A DNA stretch of 64,000 bases from Boletus sp. NGJ (lineage: Eukaryota > Basidiomycota > Agaricomycetes > Boletales > Boletaceae): NCBI GenBank assembly GCA_019096195.1, contig JAGTXK010000073.1:682001-746000 (forward strand). The letters are read 5' to 3'. The position numbers and the translations under genes were made by a program. The notes beneath the pieces are model-generated. The model was not told the origin of the DNA and searched no databases. It was given only the letters and a program-made list of their open reading frames with translations. Positions 47,210-58,417 of the stretch are shown here, one piece after another (positions within the stretch are counted from its first letter, which is position 1; every line of letters begins with the position of its first letter).

Positions 47210-47950
47210 TATTCTTCCAGACTTGAGGTTTTCCTCGAGGAAGGCATCAAGCTCTTTTTGTTCGCCAGGATTTAGTGGGTAGACCTTGCAGTCTACTTCA
47301 TAACTTCCCAGGAGGAGTTCAATGGTGTGATCCCAAGGGTGTCTTGGGGGTAGCGCATCGAAACTTTCCTTGTCAAAGACATCTTTGAATTCATGGACGT
47401 ACTTCAGAGTGGCTTCCTCAAAGGTTTTCTTTTTCTTTTGGGCGTAGTCTTTGATGGCTACCTCTGTGGCGACATTTCGATTTCTCATGTATTCTACTAC
47501 ATTGATTTCGAATAGGCAGTTGCCTTGGGAGGGCATGTAGTCTACGTCCATTTCGTCTTCTTCCTCATCTATGTTGTTCATGATGTGGTCTCCCTTACAG
47601 TGGAAGGAGATTCTACCCGTTTTCCAATCGATGGCTGGGTTGTGCGTCTTCAGCCAATCGTGTCCAAGGAATATCGTGTTGGGCCTGAGGTTTGTCATGG
47701 CAAGGGCCAACTGTTCCTTGTGGTCATGGACTTGGAGTTTGAGTATCACGAATCTTTCTACTTTGCCTCCGGTGTTCGGCGTGCCGTCAGCATTGTATAC
47801 AGTGAGGGGACGAGGGAGTGAGTGGGTGGGTACCCCCTTTTCAGCCACGAATTTCTCGTGTATGGATGATCCGGTGCAACCCGAGTCAATTAGTGCCTTA
47901 ACTTCAGCAGTTTGACAGTTTGCGAGGGTTACTTTAACTGGGATCTCCAA
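47132..47950 (-). mobile_element. E4 protease-like region (fossil)
   Basis: Open stretch with ALIDSGCTGSSIHEKFVA, the retropepsin DSG signature, followed by VILKLQVHDHKEQLALAM and FLGHDWLKTHNPAIDW. The last part belongs to the start of RT. Matches the E2 region at 34398-34075. Confidence 0.75.
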
Positions 47951-48436
47951 AGAGTTTCGCTTGGTTGATCGCAGGGAAGCCTTCTAGAATTTGGGAGCGT
48001 GCTGAAGGTCGTGGAGGACCCAGTACGCATCTTCATCAAAAAGCTTTCAGAGGTCTTATACGAGGTTCCAAGACACTTTGATCGTTCTGGTATCATGGAC
48101 AAAGGACTTGAGGTGGTGGATGCTTTGTTCTATATCTGTGTTCTCCACCTGGGCCTTCATCCAGCGGATAGACCAGGGGTCTAGCATGTTTAACCAAGAA
48201 TGAGAGGATGTCTCTTCCTTTCATACTTCCTTAGGGTGTTTGTGGGGTATGGTGTTCGCATCGTTTGGTCTGTCGTCTGGTTTTACAGACGGCGCAAACT
48301 TCACTTTTCATGGTAGTATGGTTATGCCTCTGATTGGTGGATTACCAGGGAGGTTCACTCGGTTTTCGGTTTCAGTCTTCTCAAGGTCTAGAATCGCAAA
48401 TTTGTTTTTCAACAATAACTTAAGGGGTACAGTAGG

Positions 48437-49800
48437 TCAACTGGTGTCTACTGTACAGACTGAAAACCTGGATTGTTCTTTACATCTGAAGCATACACTA
48501 CTGGCTCCTCCTGAGGAGCTTCCGCTGAGTCCATCATGGCCTGGATGGCCGCAAACATGTTCGAGGACACTTCTTGTCCATTTACCATAATGCTTCTCGC
48601 CTGTGGGTGTGGGCGAGGGGGGTGGTCTGCACATGGCCAAGGTTTCCTGCACTTCCTGCACAAACCAGCCGCACATGCCTTGTCTAGCTCCATCAGGGCA
48701 CCTTGCCCGGGGAGCATGCTGGATTGTTGGGGGTGTGGACACGCAGTGGGCATTGGGGTGGGAGGAGCTGTCATTGGAGGGGCATAGCAGGGGCGGGGGA
48801 TGAAGTGTGGGTTGTAGGTGGGGCCAGTTGCATAGATGGAAGTCACCTTCTTCCACTCTGCTATGGCACCGAGGATCTCTTCTGCCCTTATGAGTGCCTG
48901 CTCCCATTCATGAACATCAGTGCTGTTGATGAGGTCTGGCTTATACCTCTCAATGTACTCCACCAGATTGTTGCAGGCTTGGTGGCATATCTGATTGATG
49001 ATCGTTCGCCCGTTGATTCTCACGTCAAACTTGGCTTCCATTGCCAGTTGGTAGAGCTGTGTGAAGTAGTCTTCAATAGCGTCCTTCTCCTGTCTAAGAG
49101 AGAAGAGTTTTTATTCAGCCTGTCTGGCAAGGCCGGCAGGTTGGAAGGTTTTCTTGAGCTTGTCGACAAAGAACTCGTAGCTAACTAGGGCGTAGGCATT
49201 GCCCTTGGCCAACAGGTTGGAGAAGTGGCCGGCTGCATTGTCACCGTGCATGTAGGAGAGGGTGATTAAGATTTTTTGCCTGTCCGTTGGCTCCATTTCG
49301 AAACTGCTCAAGTATAGCATCATCGTCCTCCACCACTGGATGAACTTTTCCTTGTTACCATCATAATGCTCGGGTACCGAGGCCAAGCTCTTCCCAATCC
49401 AGGGGGAAGTCGGCAGGAACCCACATGCTGGCACCCACAGCATGCCAGGTAAACTCGGGCCAGAGGGCGGCAACAGGGGGGATGGCAGGGGTCTGGATGG
49501 AGGAGGGCCCTGCAGAGGGACCCGGGGCGTTCTGGCTGGTGATGGGATGTTGACCCAAATGGGGTTTGGAGAGATGGGGTCCTCGCGAGGGACTTTGATG
49601 GGGGGCAGTGGTCCAGCCGCTGTGGGGTCTTCCGTGTATTGTTGGTACCATATGTTGTAGCGCAGGACTGACTGGTGCAGGTTGTATTGGGCTACCTCCC
49701 ACTGCAGGTGGGTAGCCACTGGGAGATAGGGAGCGATTGGGCGAGCTGGAGAGTGGGGAGGCCCTGTGTGGCTGTTACGCCGGGTAACAATGTGACACAT
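48437..49800 (-). mobile_element. E4 Gag region (fossil)
   Basis: Pro-rich N-terminal part and capsid-like VPEHYDGNKEKFIQWWRTMM near 49370, then FFVDKLKKTFQPAGLARQAE near 49140, ending with a Cys/His knuckle-like CRKCRKPWPCADHPP near 48640. It continues on the far side of the solo LTR at 50748. Confidence 0.75.
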
Positions 49801-50747
49801 TCCCGTATAACCCCTGTTGGATTATAGGACTAGCAGGACTTGAGGGAAATATACCTCCAGAGGCCCAAGATTTCCTCTGACTGGGGACCAACTGCTAGCT
49901 TTACATAGAGTCCTCTCGTTACCTCTACGACCAATGGCAGAGTCTTGGATTTACCACGGTGGCGCGATCCTTCATGAAGGATGGGCAGACCGGATGCGAA
50001 GGCCAGAGACAGTTGCCTTCTGTCAGCTAATTCTCTGGGCTTATATGGCCTAGTGCCAGTGGCGGAGTCCCGGGCTTGCTGGATCAGTGGCAGAGTCCTG
50101 ACTGACGACAACCAACCTCTGTTGGTCGTTGGAGTTGCTGAAACTTTAGAAGCCTGTAACGGCAATGATGGCGCACAAGTGCGAAGCGATGAGAAAGATG
50201 ATCACAAGCGTGAGGGCGATCACCTCCAGAACGCAGGAGAAGGCTTCTGAGGTGAAGTGGAACCTTTAGTGGGAGAAGCAGGTAGATTACACGGGAAGGA
50301 GTGTAGATCTAGGTTAGAGTTACATGAAGGGCCCGCATCCCTATTTATAGGCCTTACCCGTCTAGGGCAGGCTTTGTAACGAATATAGTAATTATAAGTT
50401 GCAGACAAAAGATTACTATAAGCAAATCAAGGCATGAGTCAAAATGGGAAGGTAGGAATACTAGGCTATGCACAAGAGAGCATAGCCAAGGAGGCAATGT
50501 CTATGATCGGATCAAGAAGGGAGAAAGCATATATCAGATGAAATAAGGGAGGCGGTGTCCATATCAAATGGGTAGCTTCCTGAAAAGGGAGTTATGAGTA
50601 ACTTCCTAGAAAGGAGGTTCTGGATGGGGCAATGCCTGAGTTGGTGTCACGGGGAATCCCTGGTTCGAGTCGAAGAATAGGTCATCCCATAGTCCTATGG
50701 GAGGTGAAGGAAGGGGAAAAGATGTACCCCCTTTGGTAACCATAACA
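49773..50747 (-). repeat. Solo LTR, family LTR-A (975 bp), inside E4 Gag
   Basis: Begins TGTTACGCCGGGTAACA and ends GGTAACCATAACA, flanked by the duplication GTGGC (49768-49772 and 50748-50752). The interrupted Gag text resumes after it and matches E2 near 36310. Sense-strand TATA lies at CCTATAAATAGGG near 50330. Confidence 0.9.
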
Positions 50748-51193
50748 GTGGCTGCCCTTTGGGTGAGATCCCTGAAGCTCCTGGGAGTGATGGGTGTGGG
50801 GTGGCTGTATGGGCTCGGGACTGTGGTCATCTTGGTGGAGTCCTGCAAGCTCGGCTAAACGTGTGATGGTGCGTACATGCCAGGTGAGTGTCGGTGAGTA
50901 TGTGGTGAGGGTGGTATGTACGACGAGGCTGTACTCTGGGTGAGCCCAGACGTATTGTTGACAGAAGACTTGGTACAAGCGGGTTTGTTCCGGAGGCAGC
51001 TTGGGAAAGAAAACGGTGGGAAAGACTGCATACCGTCAAGAAGTGGGAGAGTTGAAGTGGGGGAACCGGAGGATAACTCTCTTACTATAAGGAGGTGCTG
51101 CACAGAGGGAAGTCGAGGTAAACCCTCCTATCGCAGCTATATGACGTCATAGGTAATCACGTGAACCTGGGTACACTATTGTAGTACCACCAT

Positions 51194-52206
51194 TGTTACG
51201 CCAGGTAACAATGTGACACGTTCCTATATAATCAACCCTGTTTGATTATAGGACTAGCAGGACTTGAGGGGAAAATACCTCCAGAGGCCCAATGACTCCT
51301 CTGACTGGGGACCACTGCTAGCTTTACGCAGAGTCCTATCGTTACCTCTACGACCAATGGCAGAGTCTTGGATTTACCAATGATGGCACAATCCTCCGAG
51401 AAGGAAGGGCAGATCAGATGTGGAGGCCAGAGACCTAGTGCCTTCCACAGACTAGTCTTCTGGGCTTACATGGCCTAGTGCCGGTGGCAGAGTCCCAGGC
51501 TTATACGAGTTGCCGGTGGCAGAGTCCCGGGCTTACTGGGTCAGTGGCGGAGTCCTGACCAACGACGACCAACCTCTATTGGTTGTTGGAGTTGCCAAAG
51601 CTTTAGAAGCCTGTAACAGCAACAATGCCACACAAGTGCACAGTGATGAGAAGGACGATCATGAGCACAAGGGCAATCACCTCCAGAGCATGGAGAAGGC
51701 TTCTGAGGTGAAGTGGAACCAGTAGCGGGAGAAGCTTGTTAGATTACATGGGAAGGAGTGTAGATCTAGGTTAGAGTTACATGAAGGGCCCACGTCCCTA
51801 TTTATAGGCCTTGCCCATCTAGGGCAGGCTTCATAACAAATATAGTAATCATAAGTTGCAGACGAAAGATTACTATAAAAGGATCAAGGCATGAGTCTGA
51901 ATGGGGAAAATAGGAGTACTAGGCTGTGTATGAGAGAGCACAGCCGGAGGGGCAATGTCTATGATCGGATCAAGAAGGAAGAAAGCATATGTCAAATGAA
52001 ATAGGGGAGGCAGTGTCCATACCAAATGGGTAGCTTCCTGAAAAGGGAGTTACGAGTAACTTCCTAGAAAGGAGGTTCTGGATGGGGCAATGCCTAAGTC
52101 AGTGTTGTGGGGAAATCCCTGGTCCGAGTCGAAGAATAGGTCATCCCATAGTCCTACAGGAGGTAAAGGAAGGGGAAAAGATGTACCCCCTTCGGTAACC
52201 ATAACA
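51194..52206 (-). repeat. 3' LTR of E5, family LTR-A (1013 bp)
   Basis: Begins TGTTACGCCAGGTAACA and ends GGTAACCATAACA, adjoining ATTACCCTCCTC of the E5 internal region. It contains an extra copy of the GGTGGCAGAGTCC repeat, making it the longest LTR-A. It has no matching duplication on the two sides, as expected for an LTR of a larger element. Confidence 0.82.
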
Positions 52207-52249
52207 TTACCCTCCTCATAGTCTTGAAGTTCCATCTCAAGAACTCCGA

Positions 52250-53334
52250 TCTCCCTCGTTCTCCTTATAGTTGGTAAGGTCCCAAGAGTCATCGAAGACT
52301 CCCTGGCTAGGACACGTCTGGTAGCCGTGTCCTTGTCCTCCACAGTACATGCAAGTTCTTCGTGGGCAAGCATACTGTGGATGGTTGGGGGCAACCACCC
52401 TACAGTAGGGGCAATGGTACTGGGGGCAGGCAGGCCGAAGGTGACCTTGACGTCCGCATTCGTAGCAGTGGATGCCAGTGAGGGGAGCTCAATGGTTATG
52501 AGGCGATCGGGCACTGGGCAGGGGATTGGGATTGACTAGCCATTGAGTTGGAATGGCTGGTAGGAGAGGTGCCTGCAGCAGCCCCAGGAATGGGAACAGA
52601 GGAAGGAGTAGGGCTCCTCATTGTAGAGTCCCCCAATGTGTGGAGAAGACCTCAGTCATTGGGGCAAGAGGGAAGGCCGACTGAGAACACCATGGCTCCT
52701 TGTTGGCGGTGGGTCCTGGTGGGTCGGGAAATGGCTGGGGGAGGAACTGGGAGGATTGGTATTGGGGAGGTTCCTCAGGGGGAGGGGTTGGGACTCGTGA
52801 AGAAAGGGGAGGCGACAATGGTGTCATCAGAGGACTGGGCCCTCCGTGTCTCTGGAGAGTCTCTATCAACTCTGTTAATGCTTCTGATTCCATTGATGTT
52901 CTCCATGGGTCGCTCCGCCATGGAAGGGATTCATCTAGGGGGAATGGGGTAGGAGGACATGGTGGTTGACGAGGGGGCAAAGAAAACATGACTTTCTTTT
53001 TCCGAGAGGGAGAGGATGGTGGGGTGGAGGAGGTGATCACGGGTGTTGATGGGCAGAAGGGCGAGGGAATAGTTGAATCCCTTGATGAAAAGGAGATCGA
53101 GAACAAGTTCGCGAATCTCGAGGATCCCTTCCATTGCCCTTTCTTCTTCGGTGGTCTGCTGGGCATTGGAGTCATAGGGACCTGCTGAGTTCCCATAGGT
53201 CCAGGAGAGAAGGGATCAAAGTGAGGAGTAAGATCTATAGAGGGTGACAAGTTGGATGAGTGAGTCGTCACAGGAGAAGAAGGGGATAGTCTAGAGGGTC
53301 CGGACTGCGACGGGGTCATCAAGAATGGTGGCAT
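52250..53334 (-). mobile_element. E5 extra downstream region: proline-rich stretch plus three CCHC-like knuckles (fossil)
   Basis: Between chromodomain and 3' LTR. An open stretch, 53334-52618, is very rich in Pro/Ser (SRPPKKKGQWKGSSRF, SPSRKKKVMFSLPP). Closer to the LTR, about 52476-52310, three Cys/His clusters follow in tandem: CYECGRQGHLRPAC, CPYCRVVAPNHPQYAC and CMYCGGQGHGYQTC. The layout resembles a Gag nucleocapsid but lies at the 3' end. E1 has a more decayed counterpart near 25710-25830. Its role in the family is unknown. Confidence 0.6.
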
Positions 53335-53650
53335 AAAGGTTCTGGTGGTGAGTGGGGGAGAGTCGGTTGAGGCGTACGAAAAGGGGGGTGAGAGTCATCT
53401 ACCAAGTATGATGATAGGGGCAGTAGTCAATCTGGCAGAAGCACCAATGTTGTTCAATATATTTGGGGATATCAAGATCCAGATATTGCTTCTGAAGGTG
53501 GGCTTGGGTGAGGGCAGCTGATACACGGGCAAGCAGAATGAAGAGGGAGGTGTTATCTTGGGGCATGGGCTCGTCTCAAAGTTTGAGTTGTCTTTTATAC
53601 TCCAGGAGTATCTTCTTGGCATTCCCAAGATTGTCCTCTGGTTCCCAAGT

Positions 53651-54830
53651 TCATTCTGCTGTGGAGTACCCTTTCCAGTGTGTCAGGTACTGCCTTCTTC
53701 CCGGTTTTCCCCAATGATTGATGATGCTGTCCACTTTGTACTCCTCTTCAGTTCCAACAAGTTCTGGTGGTGGTTGAGTGAAATTGGGACCGTGTTTCAT
53801 AGTTTCCCGATACAGGGAAAGTAGAGATGCATGGAACACGTCATGAATCTTCCACTGTTTCGGCAACTTGAGTCGGAATGCCATGATGGATACCACTTGA
53901 GTAATTTCAAATGGTCCGGTCTGTTTCGGGGATAGCTTTCGAGAGGGGACTTGGAGTTTCAGGTTCTTGGCATCCAGCCATACCTTATCTCCGAGTTTCC
54001 AGGGTTTGAAGCAAGAGTGGACTTTCTCCTTCATTCATAGTTGTGCCAGTTTGTGTGCCGCTTCTGCTTCTTTCCTTCATTCTTCTAGGAACAAGAGTCT
54101 TTCTTCTAGGGCTGGTAGGAATGTTTTTCCAATAGAAGGATATGCTCTTGGTTCATATCCAAGGATCAGGGAGAAGGGTGATTTTCCAGTGACAGTGTGA
54201 GTTGCGGAGTTATGAGCGAACTCCGCCATGGGTAGTAGTTCCAACCACTTCTGTGGTTGGCCATCACAGAATATCCAGAGGTAGGTTTCTAGTTCTTGGT
54301 TATATTGTTCCGTTTCACCATCCGTTTGCGGGTGGTAGGCCATAGAAAGGGCAACGTTGTAGTTCAGGAGCCTAGCAAGTTCCTGAGCAAACGCAGATGC
54401 GAACTGTGGACCACAATCTGAAACCAGTTTATCGTGTAAACCATATCATAGGAAGGCTTTTTCAAAGAAAAGACAGGGCTATACCAGCCATGTCCACCGT
54501 TTTTGTGCAAGGGGTGAGAATTACCCCCTTACTAAGCCCATGGTCTACCACGACCATGACTGAATCGAAGCCCTCCACAGGGGGCAGGTCAGTGATCAAA
54601 TCCACCGATAGATGTTGGAAAGGGCAGCAGCCCTCAAAGGCTAGGGGGGTGACCTGGGGAACCGTAGGATGTGTCTGGACCTTGTTACTTTGACAGATGG
54701 CACAACCGGCAACAAATTTGCAGACGAATGTAGTGAGTCCGGGCCACCAGTAATCCTTGGCTAGGAGCTGAGTGGTGTGAAGGTGTCCGCCGTGTCCTCC
54801 CTCGAAGGAGGAATGAACAGAGGAGACCAA
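53651..54830 (-). mobile_element. E5 integrase and chromodomain region (fossil)
   Basis: Integrase text CAICQSNKVQTHPTVPQVTP and LSVDLITDLPPVEGFDSVMV at 54700-54560, AYHPQTDGETEQYNQELE near 54340 and the chromodomain-like RRQYLTHWKGYSTAE near 53690. Homologous to E1. Confidence 0.75.
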
Positions 54831-54844
54831 CTCCTGCTGGGCTG

Positions 54845-55755
54845 TGTTACGCCGGGTAACAATGGTGACACGTTCCCGTATAATCCCAACACCTGTTGGA
54901 TTACCGGACTAGCAGGCTTGAGGAAGAGATTACTTAACCTCCAGAGGCCCAAAATACCCTCTGATTGGGGACCGCTGCTAGCTTTACGTAGAGTGGGCTT
55001 GATTACCGTTCCCTCTACGACCGATGGTGGAGTCTCGGGTTTGAATGCCGGTGGCGGAGTCCCGGTCTTTACTAGGTCAGTGGCGGAGTCCTGACCGATG
55101 ATGACCAACCCTAGTTGGTCGTTGGAGTTGCCGAAGCTTTAGAAGCTGGCGACAACTGCGGCGGCACACAAGTGCGAAGTGATGAGTAAGATGATCACTA
55201 GCACAAGGGCGATCACCTCCAGATTGCGGGAGAAGGCTTTTGAGGTGAAGTGGAACCTTTAAGCGGGAGGAGCTGGCTTGATAGATTACACGGGAAGGAG
55301 TGTAGATCTAGGTTAAGGTTACATGAAGGGCCTGCGTCCCTATTTATAGGCCTTACCCCTCTAGGGCAGGCTTCGTGACGAATGTAGTAATATCTAGTCA
55401 CAGACGAGAGATTACTATAAGTGGATCAAGGCATGAATCGAAATAGGAAGGTAGGAATACTGGGCTGTGTACGAGAGAACACAGCCAAGGAGGCAATGTC
55501 AGTGATCGGGTCAAAAAGGAAGAAGGTATGTATCAGTGAAATAGAAAGGCGATGTCCATACCAAACGGGTAGGTTCCTAAAAAGGGAGTTACGAGTAACT
55601 TCCTAGAAAGGTAGTTCCGGATGGGGCAATGCCTGGGTAGGTGTTGCGGGGGAATCCCAGGGGAATCCCTGGTCAGAGTCGAAGAAGAGGTCGTCCCATA
55701 GTCCTACGGGAGGAGAGGGAAGGGGAAAAGATGTACCCCTTCGGTAACCGTAACA
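54845..55755 (-). repeat. Solo LTR, family LTR-A (911 bp), inside E5 integrase
   Basis: Begins TGTTACGCCGGGTAACA and ends CGGTAACCGTAACA, with the duplication GGCTG at 54840-54844 and 55756-55760. Integrase sequence resumes after it and matches E1 near 28760. Confidence 0.9.
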
Positions 55756-55957
55756 GGCTGGGCCAGGAATGTACATCCAGTTTTCTGAAGTAGAGGTTGC
55801 CATTGTCAAAGGTCTAGTCTTCCACGTTGGATTGGGTGAAGAGAGGTTCTCCTTGTCCTATGCATTCTAAGGCGGAGAGTACCAATGGATCTTTTTGAGC
55901 AGATCCCTTGATTTTCTCGGCTAACACTAGGTCAATCATTCATACTTGATAGTCAAA

Positions 55958-57459
55958 TCAGATTTTTTGAGTTCTGCATGTGAACTTGTTTCGAAAATCT
56001 ACTGGATTGGGATTATAACAAGCATCAATCCAAAACCACTAGCAGTATCACCATGATTACTGACTACAAGGGAATGGCATTGCCATCTAAAGTTTGAAAA
56101 CTCATAACAATGCAGATAAAAGACAGATTGTGGAATCTGGCTATAGCTGGATCAAGATTCAAAACATCTATATACTGTACATACCTCCTGTTCCACAATG
56201 GAAAAAAGAGGAAAATGGCTAACTTCAGATCAAGATTCTACCAATATTTTTCTGAATCTGGGCACAAAGTAATAAATCATAGACCTTACTTTGCAAATAA
56301 GGTCCTGCTGCTTGTGCACTGATTGCTATGGGAGGCTTCAAGGAGCTGACTAAATGATCTTATTAACAATCATTATAATGGCAATCTATTATCTACTTGT
56401 GATGTAATTGGCTGAGAGATGCTGCCTTATTTTTCACTCAGGCTGGCTTTGAACTCATCTGAATCCAAGTGTGTCCCATGCCACTTTGAGCATCAGCAAA
56501 TTAACCATCATCCTTACAAGGCTGTATAGAGCTTATAGGATTTTTCACCTAGTTGTGATCTAGTAATACAGAATTCTGCAAAACTTGTACTACAGACTCC
56601 ACAGACTTGTAATAATCTTGTATATGTACCACATAAAATATTAGGATGAGGGCTAGTTTGTTCAATGGTGCAGTTCAGTTCAGTTCAATTTATGGCAATA
56701 CTAACTTATCTGATCTCTCTTCAGTGCACCTCCAAATACTATTGCTTCCAATGCATGGGTTTGTAGTTGGTAATCCATGAAGGACTCTAGGCATGCTTGA
56801 TGTTGTTTTGATAGATGAGTGGAAGTGATGATAAGTATAAGCAATATTGCAAGTGGGCCAGATGCACCAGTCCAGATCTCAGGAATACCCTGCAACCAGA
56901 GCAAACTACAGTATGATATGGATGTGGAAAAATTCAATACATGCTTCTAACACTTTAATGAGTCAACAAGTAAACTATAATTGATTCTTTATCCTTCATA
57001 TGAATACATGAATACTATACAGCATCCTATGATCTTTTCCAGTCTGTAGAATATTGAAAATGTGGGTTCTGAAAGATCTGTATTGCATAAGCAGGATAAA
57101 TTACAATACTAGAATGTTGTTCATTCTCACAAGGCCCCGGCGAGCAATGGGACAGCCTTCAGGACAAACACTGGCGTAATTTAGTGTCAAGGTGAAAACA
57201 CAAATGCCTGAGCTCAGGTTTTATGCCGCATGCAGGAGAAATCTCGACCAGCATTGTCACCATCCTTGAAATGTTTGCTCTCGATTCAGTCCATAGAGTC
57301 AGACAACGCATCTCTCGTGGACAGGAGAAAAGAAAAGAAAATAGCATACCAGTCGTAAGGTGAGCAGGACATAAATGGGTGCGAAATGCAGAGGAAATCC
57401 ATCTACGGAAGGAGACGTCGGAAAAGTCACCTGAGTCTCTGGTTCAAATGTCTCATCAA
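55958..57459. other. AT-rich region without a recognised gene
   Basis: No family could be assigned. A minus-strand open stretch at 56701-56937 includes GIPEIWTGASGPLAILLILI and looks weakly coding. The last 300 bp are probably the 3' UTR of rac1. The sequence does not resemble any of the neighbouring elements. Confidence 0.35.
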
Positions 57460-58417
57460 TCATACGATCACACATCCTCGGCCACGCTTCTCTTTCTTCG
57501 GGGGAGGGTTCACTGTTAGCTCAAACATGAGAACTGCGCACGAGAAAGATGTGCATCACTCACGAACGGCGCGGATGGCTTCGTCAAATACGGTCTTCAA
57601 ACCTTTCTGCGTCAGAGCGGAGCACTCCAGGTATTTGACTGCCCCTATGTCTCGAGCCATGGAAACACCTTGACTGTATTGAATGGGCTGCATGCGGCTG
57701 ATGGGTATGTCGTTGGTGGGCAATGGTGGACAATAAATTCTTTCAAAGTACTAACCGGTCACGCAGTTTCTCGATTGTAGCAGGATCCTCGCGCAAATCC
57801 AACTTAGTGCCAACCAATACCACCGAAGTAGACGGTGCATGGTGTGAAATCTCGGGCCACCACTGAGGGGATAGGCGTGGGCTTGATTGCAATCATTGGA
57901 AACTTGATGGAACATACCTTGGTCCTGACGTTTTCGTAGCTTGGCGGGCTGACTAGGGAGAAACAGATCAAGAAGACATCTGTCTGAGGATAAGAGAGTG
58001 GTCGAAGACGATCATAATCTTCTTGTCCGGCCGTATCCCACAACCCAAGAGAAATAGTCTTTCCGTCCACCATGACGTTTGCAGAGTAATTATCAAAGAC
58101 TTTGCCCGCGTAAGCAAGGACTGGATCGGTTCATGAGCATGGAAAGTACCTGTTGGTATGTACTCTCCCTGGAGCCTTGCTGTCAGTGGTCGTGTAGTGA
58201 TGAGCAGCGCGTCCAGGACTCACCGGGAAGGCGTTCGTGGTATAAGATATGAGGAGGCAAGTCTGACAGCAGACGATGAGCGTTACTATTGAATGGTTGC
58301 AACGTTTTCCACATGCCTTTCCGACGGCACCATCGCCCACCACGACACCTTTTGGGACATGTCATAAGGAAGAGACAGGTCAACTTCGCTGTATGACATA
58401 CATTTGATGGCTTGCAT
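57460..58417 (-). CDS. rac1: Rho-family small GTPase Rac1
   Basis: ATG 58417 encodes MQAIKC, then [10 protein letters not shown] (P-loop GDGAVGKT), [64 protein letters not shown] and [15 protein letters not shown]. These are the switch I/II, G4 and G5 motifs of Rac. The C-terminus is polybasic with CAAX box: [15 protein letters not shown], stop at 57460. Resolved introns include 58349-58401 and 58263-58316; the latter has a GC donor (AAG|GCATGT). Another intron splits AV-LNPPP near 57510-57570. Rac1 acts at the plasma membrane on actin polarity, hyphal growth and NADPH oxidase activation, and cycles by GEFs such as DH-PH proteins. Introns are dense, with exons as short as 16, 32 and 39 nt. 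Confidence 0.92.

Larger units (their letters stand above)
42345..51193 (-). mobile_element. E4: Ty3/gypsy chromovirus, lacks 5' LTR, with Tc1 and solo LTR insertions
   Basis: The 3' LTR is 42345-42694 (LTR-D, 350 bp) with an AAAAAGGGGGTAA purine tract. Chromodomain plus integrase C-terminal part 42706-43740, integrase core to 44094, RNase H about 44500-44900, RT 44658-45581. The polyprotein is interrupted at 45609 by a Tc1 transposon. Protease-like region 47132-47950, Gag 48437-49800, interrupted by a solo LTR-A (49773-50747), then Gag 5' part and leader to 51193. The sequence stops there at E5's 3' LTR. Same family as E2. Broken in several places, although the integrase/chromodomain stretch is long and open. 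Confidence 0.82.
51194..55957 (-). mobile_element. E5: Ty3/gypsy chromovirus of the E1 lineage, 3' part only, broken
   Basis: The 3' LTR is 51194-52206 (LTR-A) with the purine tract ATGAGGAGGGTAA. Then a triple zinc-knuckle region (about 52476-52310), a proline-rich open stretch (53334-52618), chromodomain (about 53720-53651), integrase 54830-54077 and a short RNase H/RT part to 55957. Interrupted by a solo LTR-A at 54845-55755. Homology to E1 stops at about 55957 and all 5' parts are absent. Several breaks. It directly abuts E4 on the left. Confidence 0.78.

Noticed and set aside
51194-52206. Solo LTR with its own target-site duplication
   Set aside because: The flanks (ACCAT and TTACC) do not match, and the right side adjoins a purine tract and E5 internal sequence, so it is E5's 3' LTR.
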